Below are positions 1 through 12,600 of a stretch of DNA of 64,000 bases, piece by piece. Every line of letters begins with the position of its first letter. The stretch's first letter is position 1. A program made the translations under genes and the position numbers. Origin of the DNA: Mimachlamys varia (lineage: Eukaryota; Mollusca; Bivalvia; Pectinida; Pectinidae); the NCBI GenBank assembly GCA_947623455.1, contig OX392532.1, positions 2,728,001 through 2,792,000 of the forward strand, read 5' to 3'. A model generated the notes under the pieces. That model saw nothing but the letters and a program-made list of their open reading frames with translations. It was not told the origin of the DNA and did not search any database.

Positions 1-3000
1 TTTTTATCTGTCAGGGATGACGAGGACAACATCCTGTCTGTGAACTGTTTGTTGTATAACTTTATTTTTATCTGTCAGGGACGACGAGGACAACATCCTG
101 TCTGTGAACTGTTTGTTGTATAACTTTATTTTTACCTGTCAGGGACGACGAGGACAACATCCTGTCTGTGAACTGTTTGTTGTATAACTTTATTTTTACC
201 TGTCAGAGATGACGAGGACAACATCCTGTCTGTGAACTGTTTGTTGTATAACTTTATTTTTATCTGTCAGGGACGACGAGGACAACATCCTGTCTGTGAA
301 CTGTTTGTTGTATAACTTTATTTTTACCTGTCAGAGATGACGAGGACAACATCCTGTCTGTGAACTGTTTGTTGTATAACTTTATTTTTACCTGTCAGGG
401 ACGACGAGGACAACATCCTGTCTGTGAACTGTTTGTTGTATAACTTTATTTTTATCTGTCAGGGATGACGAGGACAACATCCTGTCTGTGAACTGTTTGT
501 TGTATAACTTTATTTTTACCTGTCAGAGATGACGAGGACAACATCCTGTCTGTGAACTGTTTGTTGTATAACTTTATTTTTACCTGTCAGAGATGACGAG
601 GACAACATCCTGTCTGTGAACTGTTTGTTGTATAACTTTATTTTTACCTGTCAGGGATGACGAGGACAACATCCTGTCTGTGAACTGTTTGTTGTATAAC
701 TTTATTTTTACCTGTCAGGGACGACGAGGACAACATCCTGTCTGTGAACTGTTTGTTGTATAACTTTATTTTTATCTGTCAGGGACGACGAGGACAACAT
801 CCTGTCTGTGAACTGTTTGTTGTATAACTTTATTTTTATCTGTCAGGGACGACGAGGACAACATCCTGTCTGTGAACTGTTTGTTGTATAACTTTATTTT
901 TACCTGTCAGAGATGACGAGGACAACATCCTGTCTGTGAACTGTTTGTTGTATAACTTTATTTTTACCTGTCAGGGACGACGAGGACAACATCCTGTCTG
1001 TGAACTGTTTGTTGTATAACTTTATTTTTACCTGTCAGGGACGACGAGGACAACATCCTGTCTGTGAACTGTTTGTTGTATAACTTTATTTTTACCTGTC
1101 AGAGATGACGAGGACAACATCCTGTCTGTGAACTGTTTGTTGTATAACTTTATTTTTACCTGTCAGGGACGACGAGGACAACATCCTGTCTGTGAACTGT
1201 TTGTTGTATAACTTTATTTTTACCTGTCAGAGATGACGAGGACAACATCCTGTCTGTGAACTGTTTGTTGTATAACTTTATTTTTATCTGTCAGGGACGA
1301 CGAGGACAACATCCTGTCTGTGAACTGTTTGTTGTATAACTTTATTTTTACCTGTCAGAGATGACGAGGACAACATCCTGTCTGTGAACTGTTTGTTGTA
1401 TAACTTTATTTTTACCTGTCAGGGACGACGAGGACAACATCCTGTCTGTGAACTGTTTGTTGTATAACTTTATTTTTACCTGTCAGGGACGACGAGGACA
1501 ACATCCTGTCTGTGAACTGTTTGTTGTATAACTTTATTTTTACCTGTCAGAGATGACGAGGACAACATCCTGTCTGTGAACTGTTTGTTGTATAACTTTA
1601 TTTTTACCTGTCAGGGACGACGAGGACAACATCCTGTCTGTGAACTGTTTGTTGTATAACTTTATTTTTACCTGTCAGGGACGACGAGGACAACATCCTG
1701 TCTGTGAACTGTTTGTTGTATAACTTTATTTTTATCTGTCAGGGATGACGAGGACAACATCCTGTCTGTGAACTGTTTGTTGTATAACTTTATTTTTACC
1801 TGTCAGGGACGACGAGGACAACATCCTGTCTGTGAACTGTTTGTTGTATAACTTTATTTTTACCTGTCAGGGACGACGAGGACAACATCCTGTCTGTGAA
1901 CTGTTTGTTGTATAACTTTATTTTTATCTGTCAGGGATGACGAGGACAACATCCTGTCTGTGAACTGTTTGTTGTATAACTTTATTTTTACCTGTCAGGG
2001 ACGACGAGGACAACATCCTGTCTGTGAACTGTTTGTTGTATAACTTTATTTTTACCTGTCAGGGACGACGAGGACAACATCCTGTCTGTGAACTGTTTGT
2101 TGTATAACTTTATTTTTACCTGTTAGGGACGACGAGGACAACATCCTGTCTGAGAACTGTTTGTTGTATAACTTTATTTTTACCTGTCAGGGACGACGAG
2201 GACAACATCCTGTCTGAGAACTGTTTGTTGTATAACTTTATTTTTACCTGTCAGAGATGACGAGGACAACATCCTGTCTGTGAACTGTTTGTTGTATAAC
2301 TTTATTTTTACCTGTTAGGGACGACGAGGACAACATCCTGTCTGAGAACTGTTTGTTGTATAACTTTATTTTTACCTGTCAGAGATGACGAGGACAACAT
2401 CCTGTCTGAGAACTGTTTGTTGTATAACTTTATTTTTACCTGTCAGAGATGACGAGGACAACATCCTGTCTGAGAACTGTTTGTTGTATAACTTTATTTT
2501 TACCTGTCAGAGATGACGAGGACAACATCCTGTCTGTGAACTGTTTGTTGTATAACTTTATTTTTACCTGTCAGAGATGACGAGGACAACATCCTGTCTG
2601 TGAACTGTTTGTTGTATAACTTTATTTTTACCTGTTAGGGACGACGAGGACAACATCCTGTCTGAGAACTGTTTGTTGTATAACTTTATTTTTACCTGTC
2701 AGGGACGACGAGGACAACATCCTGTCTGAGAACTGTTTGTTGTATAACTTTATTTTTACCTGTCAGGGATGACGAGGACAACATCCTGTCTGTGAACTGT
2801 TTGTTGTATAACTTTATTTTTATCTGTCAGGGATGACGAGGACAACATCCTGTCTGTGAACTGTTTGTTGTATAACTTTATTTTTACCTGTCAGGGACGA
2901 CGAGGACAACATCCTGTCTGTGAACTGTTTTTTGTATAACTTTATTTTTACCTGTCAGGGACGACGAGGACAACATCCTGTCTGTGAACTGTTTGTTGTA

Positions 3001-3662
3001 TAACTTTATTTTTACCTGTCAGGGACGACGAGGACAACATCCTGTCTGTGAACTGTTTCATGTATAACTTTATTTTTACCTGTCAGAGATGACGAGGACA
3101 ACATCCTGTCTGTGAACTGTTTTTTGTATAACTTTATTTTTACCTGTCAGGGATGACGAGGACAACATCCTGTCTGTGAACTGTTTGTTGTATAACTTTA
3201 TTTTTACCTGTCAGGGACGACGAGGACAACATCCTGTCTGTGAACTGTTTCATGTATAACTTTATTTTTACCTGTCAGGGACGACGAGGACAACATCCTG
3301 TCTGTGAACTGTTTCATGTATAACTTTATTTTTACCTGTCAGGGACGACGAGGACAACATCCTGTCTGTGAACTGTTTTTTGTATAACTTTATTTTTACC
3401 TGTCAGGGATGACGAGGACAACATCCTGTCTGTGAACTGTTTGTTGTATAACTTTATTTTTACCTGTCAGGGACGACGAGGACAACATCCTGTCTGTGAA
3501 CTGTTTGTTGTATAACTTTATTTTTACCTGTCAGAGATGACGAGGACAACATCCTGTCTGTGAACTGTTTGTTGTATAACTTTATTTTTACCTGTCAGGG
3601 ATGACGAGGACAACATCCTGTCTGTGAACTGTTTCATGTATAACTTTATTTTTACCTGTCAG
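1..3662 (+). repeat. 64-bp tandem array carrying about 57 copies of a CDC45 splice acceptor
   Basis: The period is exactly 64 bp, and the array runs off the left edge of the window. Each unit holds a pyrimidine-rich tract, the acceptor ACCTGTCAG (or ATCTGTCAG), then about 36 bp matching the first bases of the CDC45 exon at 3663, followed by GTTGTATAACTTTATTT leading into the next unit. The last copy merges directly into the real exon. Variants are GGGACGACG, GGGATGACG and AGAGATGACG at the exon edge; TCTGAGAAC copies cluster at about 2140-2710; TTCATGT and TTTTTGT linker variants cluster at about 2925-3640. 64 is not a multiple of three, so use of an upstream acceptor would shift the frame or meet a stop in the following copies. 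Confidence 0.97.
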
Positions 3663-6600
3663 GGACGATGAGGACAATATTCTGTCTGTGAACTGCTTGA
3701 AGATCTCTTTTGATGAAGAGCTCCAGCTACCGTTGTACCGACACTGGTCATTGTTCGAGAGCATCTGTCACTCAACCAACATGGCATGCAAGTTCAAGGT
3801 CTGGACGCTCAAAGGACAGAAGCGACTGCATGAATTCCTAGCAGAGATGGGGTAAATTTTCTTGTTACCACCAAATTATGCAAGGACTTGGGACATTAAG
3901 TATTCGCTCTCATATGTATCCTTCTTTTCAGTCAAGGCTTTAGTTTTCCAGAATTTGATAAGAAAACTTTCAAACTGAAAAGAAATTTTGTGAACTAAAT
4001 TAACCTTGAAATATGGAGCTAAAAGAATGTCTAACCCGGTTCTCCAATGTACAGAGACCGGTCAAGGTGACCTGTTTTTAGGCTTCGCTGAATTTATGCC
4101 ATGACTTCTTTACTTCTTTTGAGTATATATTATGTTCAGCTCTATTTGATACGAAAGTGGTAATATATATGTGTTACATTCCTTTCAAATTGCTAGTTTT
4201 TCAATAGAGTAAAAGAGCATCAAGACTTATTCTATAGATATCATCCATGACCTTTGGTTTGTAATGTTATTTTCCCTGGATAAGAAAACATAGTGGAGTT
4301 TTTGTACAACATTGACCCTATATCATTTCAGGATGCCTCTGACACAGTGTAAACAAAAGTTTGCTGCGATGGATTCCAGCATGAGAAATAACGTGAAAAC
4401 CCTAATCCAGGACCACATGGCCAAATATGGGTAACTGGAACTCTTATCTCTTAACCCTTTTATCAGCAACATCTCTATATACCTGTATGTCCAATCAGAG
4501 TTTATCCTTGTATTTCAATTAATATTGTTAACAGGTGATAACGATATTAACAGAAATCATGACTGTTTTGATAAATAGTGTGTATCCTTTATTTGTACCA
4601 TTAAATAGTGTGTATCCTTTATTTGTACCGTTAAATAGTGTGTATCCTTTATTTGTACCGTTAAATAATGTGTATTCTTCATTCGTACTGTTAAATAGTG
4701 TGTATCCTTTATTTGTACCGTTAAATAATGTGTATTCTTCATTCGTACTGTTAAATAGTGTGTATCCTTTATTTGTACCGTTAAATAATGTGTATTCTTC
4801 ATTCGTACTGTTAAATAGTGTGTATTCTTTATTTGTACTGTTAAATAGTGTGTATCCTTTATTTGTACCGTTAAATAATGTGTATTCTTCATTCGTACTG
4901 TTAAATAGTGTGTATTCTTCATTCGTACTGTTAAATAGTGTGTATCCTTTATTTGTACTGTTAAATAGTGTGTATCCTTTATTTGTACCTTAAATAGTGT
5001 GTATCCTTTATTTGTACCGTTAAATAATGTGTATTCTTCATTTGTACCTTAAATAGTGTGTATCCTTTATTCGTACCGTTAAATAGTGTGTATCCTTTAT
5101 TTGTACCGTTAAATAGTGTGTATCCTTTATTCGTACTGTTAAATAGTGTGTATCCTTTATTTGTACCGTTAAATAGTGTGTATCCTTTATTCGTACCGTT
5201 AAATAGTGTGTATCCTTTATTTGTACCTTAAATAGTGTGTATCCTTTATTTGTACCTTAAATAGTGTGTATTCTTTATTTGTACCTTAAATAGTGTGTAT
5301 CCTTTATTCGTACCGTTAAATAGTGTGTATCCTTTATTCGTACTGTTAAATAGTGTGTATCCTTTATTCGTACCGTTAAATAGTGTGTATCCTGTATTCG
5401 TACTGTTAAAAAATGTGTAACCTTTATTCGTACCTTAAATCCCAGGTATGCACAGTCTTTTATATTTTTAATAAACCACAGTTGCAAGGTGTACATTAGC
5501 ATGTAGACCGACCAGTTAACAGTAAGATATGTCTCTATGTATACATTTGTGCTGCAAGCTTCCATTGTAATGTGCTGTGAAGGCAAATATTGTTATTATT
5601 CAACTGTAACAACATTTGCTATTGTGATGTCACCAATCTCTTTTGTGTCACAATATAAAAACATAACTAAATATAAAAAAATAAATTAATGAAGCACATT
5701 TGTTCTATCAAAATGTAAGAAATAAACGTTTTAGAAAATGTTGTTACATTACTATAACACACATTGCGTAAAGCCCTGGTTTTATGTTAGTTTGTCAGCA
5801 ATAGCAATGTGTGTTATAGGACTGTAACAACATTTGCTATAACATTCATTGCTTAAATGATGTCTTGATTTTGTGTGTGACAGGCTGGTTCCCCAAGATG
5901 TTGTGTTTCCCTCCTTCTTTGCCCAGTATGGCTATAAAAACAAGCTCTGTGCCACTGATGTTGCTCTTGGATGTGTGTCCACACTGGAGTCTATTGTAAG
6001 TACTAAGTACCTTGGAGTCTTATCGTAAGTACTAAGTATTGTGGGGTCCGTCGTAAGTCCTACGGACTATAGGGTTTGTTGGAGTACACCAAACACCCAA
6101 ATCTGTATAGAAATGATAGTTTAATCATATGACATGGCAGTTTCATTTTTGCTCCACATGTTTGTACAAAAAAAAACCAAATAAAAGTCATAATTGCTGG
6201 AGTATGATTTGCAGGAAGCAACTATTTTCATATTTAGTCGGTCAACTTTTTGGCATTCAGGTATTGGAGTAAGATTTTTCAATGTCAAAAGGTTAGATGA
6301 CAGTGGTGCCTGGGTTATAAATATAATGTGATGTTTAGGTATTTTGTATTATGATAAAATTGCTGCTGGTCTCTATTACAATGACATGTAATTTATAATT
6401 TTGATTTAGGAAAAGGGGAAGAGACCGACAGACCATTTCCTCAACGCACTGGATGTTTTACAGAGGTGAGAAACATGTATCTGCTGGTGTCAGATTTCCC
6501 CAGGAGCCATGCACACTTTTCATACATATCAGCTTTACAGCACTAAATCCAGAGCAAGAAATAATGACTTGATGTTATTACTATGCAGTATAAATTGTAA

Positions 6601-9600
6601 TGTTTACTCTGTTTCTAATCTTATTGGATCGATATGTTGTTTCCATTGTTGATGAAGGCTATTTAAAGTTATTTTCCATTTAATTTATCTGTTCTTCATG
6701 CCAAAATATTGTTGGTGTGCAAACCCTTTTTGGATGTTATACCCATTGTTCATCATCATCATCAGTCGTTTTGGGTGCATCTTCCAGTTCTCTGGGTAGC
6801 ACGATTCCCTACGGAGGACTTCCAACCTCTTCTATCCTGAGCATCTGATGGTGACAGTCCTATTAGTTTTAAGTCCTCGGCAATAGTGGCATCCCAGGTT
6901 TTCTTTGGACGACCTTGTGGGCGTGGACCAGCTACATCCCAAACTTTCCACACTCTCTTAAACCAGTCCTGATCTTCTTTCCTCTCCACATGCCCAAACC
7001 ACGTCAGCCGTTTGGTCCTTAGGACGTTTGTCACCTTCTCCAGGCCCATTAATGATCTCAGCTTATCTGTTGGTGTGTTACAGAGGCTCTGTCTACACAT
7101 ACTCCTTATCATCCTCGCATCGGCTCGTACTATGCTTTCTTCAGTCTCTTTCACCATGGGCCAAGTCTCACTGCCGAACAGTATTGTTATACATGTATTT
7201 GATAGAGCTATGTCTCTTTTCTTCTGTTGACTGTACTTTGCGTTACTGTAATGGCTAATTATCTCGAGAACAGTAGGTATTTTGTATATATACGCTGTAC
7301 ATTGCGTTACTGTAATGGCTAATTATCTTGAGAACAGTAGGTATTTTGTATATATACGCTGTACTTTGCGTTATTGTAATGGCTAATTATCTCGAGAACA
7401 GTAGGTATTTTGTATATATACACTGTACACTGCGTTACTGTAATGGCTAATTATCTTGAGAACAGTAGGTATTTTGTATAAACGCTGTACACTGCGTTAC
7501 TGTAATGGCTAATTATCTCGAGAACAGTAGGTGTATATACGCTGTACATTGCGTTACTGTAATGGCTAATTATCTCGAGAACAGTAGGTATTTTGTATAT
7601 ACACTGTACATTGCGTTACTGTAATGGCTAATTATCTTGAGAACAGTAGGTGTATATATACTGTACATTGCGTTACTGTAATGGCTAATTATCTCGAGAA
7701 CAGTAGGTATTTTGTATATACACTGTACATTGCGTTACTGTAATGGCTAATTATCTCGAGAACAGTAGGTATTTTGTATATACACTGTACATTGCGTTAC
7801 TGCAATGGCTAATTATCTCGAGAACAGTAGGTATTTTCACTATTTTGTATATACACTGTACATTGCGTTACTGTAATGGCTAATTATCTCGAGAACAGTA
7901 GGTATTTTGTATATACACTGTACATTGCGTTACTGTAATGGCTAATTATCTCGAGAACAGTAGGTATTTTGTATATACACTGTATGTTGCGTTACTGTAA
8001 TGGCTAATTATCTCGAGAACAGTAGGTATTTTGTATATACACTGTACATTGCGTTACTGTAATGGCTAATTATCTCGAGAACAGTAGGTATTTTGTATAT
8101 ACACTGTACATTGCGTTACTGTAATGGCTAATTATCTCGAGAACAGTAGGTATTTTCACTATTTTGTATATACACTGTATGTTGCGTTACTGTAATGGCT
8201 AATTATCTCGAGAACAGTAGGTGTATATACACTGTACATTGCGTTACTGTAATGGCTAATTATCTCGAGAACAGTAGGTGTATATACACTGTATGTTGCG
8301 TTACTGTCATGGCTAATTATCTTGAGAACAGTAGGTGTATATACACTGTACATTGCGTTACTGTAATGGCTAATTATCTCGAGAACAGTAGGTATTTTCA
8401 CTATTTTGTATATACACTGTATGTTGCGTTACTGTAATGGCTAATTATCTCGAGAACAGTAGGTATTTTGTATATACACTGTACATTGCGTTACTGTAAT
8501 GGCTAATTATCTCGAGAACAGTAGGTGTATATACGCTGTACACTGCGTTACTGTAATGGCTAATTATCTCGAGAACAGTAGGTATTTTGTATATACGCTG
8601 TACATTGCGTTACTGTACCTGTCATGGCTAATTATCTTGAGAACAGTAGGTATTTTGTATATACGCTGTACATTGCGTTACTGTAATGGCTAATTATCTC
8701 GAGAACAGTAGGTATTTTGTATATACACTGTACACTGCGTTACTGTAATGGCTAATTATCTCGAGAACAGTAGGTATTTTGTATATACGCTGTACACTGC
8801 GTTACTGTAATGGCTAATTATCTCGAGAACAGTAGGTGTATATACGCTGTACATTGCTTTACTGTAATGGCTAATTATCTCGAGAACAGTAGGTATTTTG
8901 TATATACACTGTACATTGCGTTACTGTAATGGCTAATTATCTCGAGAACAGTAGGTGTATATACGCTGTACATTGCGTTACTGTAATGGCTAATTATCTT
9001 GAGAACAGTAGGTATTTTCACTATTTTGTATATACACTGTATGTTGCGTTACTGTAATGGCTAATTATCTCGAGAACAGTAGGTATTTTGTATATACACT
9101 GTACATTGCGTTACTGTAATGGCTAATTATCTTGAGAACAGTAGGTGTATATACACTGTACATTGCGTTACTGTAATGGCTAATTATCTCGAGAACAGTA
9201 GGTGTATATACACTGTACATTGCGTTACTGTAATGGCTAATTATCTCGAGAACAGTAGGTGTATATACACTGTACATTGCGTTACTGTAATGGCTAATTA
9301 TCTCGAGAACAGTAGGTATTTTCACTATTTTGTATATACACTGTATGTTGCGTTACTGTAATGGCTAATTATCTCGAGAACAGTAGGTATTTTGTATATA
9401 CACTGTACATTGCGTTACTGTAATGGCTAATTATCTCGAGAACAGTAGGTGTATATACGCTGTACATTGCGTTACTGTACCTGTCATGGCTAATTATCTT
9501 GAGAACAGTAGGTATTTTGTATATATGCTGTACACTGCGTTACTGTAATGGCTAATTATCTCGAGAACAGTAGGTGTATATATGCTGTACACTGCGTTAC

Positions 9601-12600
9601 TGTAATGGCTAATTATCTTGAGAACAGTAGGTGTATATACACTGTACATTGCGTTACTGTAATGGCTAATTATCTTGAGAACAGTAGGTATTTTGTATAT
9701 ATACTGTACATTGCGTTACTGTAATGGCTAATTATCTCGAGAACAGTAGGTATTTTGTATATACGCTGTACCTTGCGTTACTGTAATGGCTAATTATCTT
9801 GAGAACAGTAGGTGTATATACACTGTACATTGCGTTACTGTAATGGCTAATTATCTCGAGAACAGTTGGTATTTTGTATATATGCTGTACACTGCGTTAC
9901 TGTAATGGCTAATTATCTCGAGAACAGTAGGTGTATATACGCTGTACCTTGCGTTACTGTAATGGCTAATTATCTCGAGAACAGTTGGTATTTTGTATAT
10001 ACACTGTACACTGCGTTACTGTAATGGCTAATTATCTTGAGAACAGTAGGTGTATATACACTGTACACTGCGTTACTGTAATGGCTAATTATCTTGAGAA
10101 CAGTAGGTGTATATATGCTGTACACTGCGTTACTGTAATGGCTAATTATCTTGAGAACAGTAGGTATTTTCACTATTTTGTATATACACTGTATGTTGCG
10201 TTACTGTAATGGCTAATTATCTCGAGAACAGTAGGTGTATATACGCTGTACATTGCGTTACTGTACCTGTCATGGCTAATTATCTTGAGAACAGTAGGTA
10301 TTTTGTATATATGCTGTACACTGCGTTACTGTAATGGCTAATTATCTCGAGAACAGTAGGTGTATATATGCTGTACACTGCGTTACTGTAATGGCTAATT
10401 ATCTTGAGAACAGTAGGTGTATATACACTGTACATTGCGTTACTGTAATGGCTAATTATCTTGAGAACAGTAGGTATTTTGTATATATACTGTACATTGC
10501 GTTACTGTAATGGCTAATTATCTCGAGAACAGTAGGTATTTTGTATATACGCTGTACCTTGCGTTACTGTAATGGCTAATTATCTTGAGAACAGTAGGTG
10601 TATATACACTGTACATTGCGTTACTGTAATGGCTAATTATCTCGAGAACAGTTGGTATTTTGTATATATGCTGTACACTGCGTTACTGTAATGGCTAATT
10701 ATCTCGAGAACAGTAGGTGTATATACGCTGTACATTGCGTTACTGTAATGGCTAATTATCTCGAGAACAGTAGGTGTATATACACTGTACATTGCGTTAC
10801 TGTAATGGCTAATTATCTCGAGAACAGTTGGTATTTTGTATATATGCTGTACACTGCGTTACTGTAATGGCTAATTATCTTGAGAACAGTAGGTGTATAT
10901 ACGCTGTACACTGCGTTACTGTAATGGCTAATTATCTCGAGAACAGTAGGTGTATATACGCTGTACACTGCGTTACTGTAATGGCTAATTATCTTGAGAA
11001 CAGTAGGTGTATATACACTGTACATTGCGTTACTGTAATGGCTAATTATCTTGAGAACAGTAGGTGTATATACACTGTACATTGCGTTACTGTAATGGCT
11101 AATTATCTTGAGAACAGTAGGTGTATATACACTGTACATTGCGTTACTGTAATGGCTAATTATCTTGAGAACAGTAGGTATTTTGTATATACACTGTACA
11201 CTGCGTTACTGTAATGGCTAATTATCTTGAGAACAGTTGGTATTTTGTATATACACTGTACACTGCGTTACTGTAATGGCTAATTATCTCGAGAACAGTA
11301 GGTATTTTGTATATATGCTGTACACTGCGTTACTGTAATGGCTAATTATCTCGAGAACAGTAGGTGTATATACACTGTACACTGCGTTACTGTAATGGCT
11401 AATTATCTCGAGAACAGTAGGTGTATATACACTGTACATTGCGTTACTGTAATGGCTAATTATCTTGAGAACAGTTGGTATTTTGTATATATGCTGTACA
11501 CTGCGTTACTGTAATGGCTAATTATCTCGAGAACAGTAGGTGTATATACACTGTACACTGCGTTACTGTAATGGCTAATTATCTCGAGAACAGTTGGTAT
11601 TTTGTATATACGCTGTACACTGCGTTACTGTAATGGCTAATTATCTCGAGAACAGTAGGTGTATATACACTGTACACTGCGTTACTGTAATGGCTAATTA
11701 TCTCGAGAACAGTTGGTATTTTGTATATACGCTGTACACTGCGTTACTGTAATGGCTAATTATCTCGAGAACAGTAGGTGTATATACGCTGTACATTGCG
11801 TTACTGTAATGGCTAATTATCTCGAGAACAGAAGGTGTATATACACTGTACACTGCGTTACTGTAATGGCTAATTATCTCGAGAACAGAAGGTGTATATA
11901 CACTGTACACTGCGTTACTGTAATGGCTAATTATCTCGAGAACAGTAGGTGTATATACACTGTACATTGCGTTACTGTAATGGCTAATTATCTCGAGAAC
12001 AGTAGGTATTTTGTATATACACTGTACACTGCGTTACTGTAATGGCTAATTATCCTGAGAACAGTAGGTGTATATACACTGTACACTGCGTTACTGTAAT
12101 GGCTAATTATCTCGAGAACAGTTGGTATTTTGTATATACGCTGTACACTGCGTTACTGTAATGGCTAATTATCTCGAGAACAGTAGGTGTATATACACTG
12201 TACACTGCGTTACTGTAATGGCTAATTATCTCGAGAACAGTAGGTATTTTGTATATACACTGTACACTGCGTTACTGTAATGGCTAATTATCTCGAGAAC
12301 AGTAGGTGTATATACACTGTACACTGCGTTACTGTAATGGCTAATTATCTCGAGAACAGTAGGTGTATATACACTGTACACTGCGTTACTGTAATGGCTA
12401 ATTATCTCGAGAACAGTAGGTGTATATACACTGTACATTGCGTTACTGTAATGGCTAATTATCTCGAGAACAGTAGGTGTATATACGCTGTACACTGCGT
12501 TACTGTAATGGCTAATTATCTCGAGAACAGTAGGTGTATATACGCTGTACACTGCGTTACTGTAATGGCTAATTATCTCGAGAACAGTAGGTGTATATAC

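Noticed and set aside
1..3662. CRISPR-like array
   Set aside because: Units are contiguous with no unique spacers, and the genome is eukaryotic with spliced genes.
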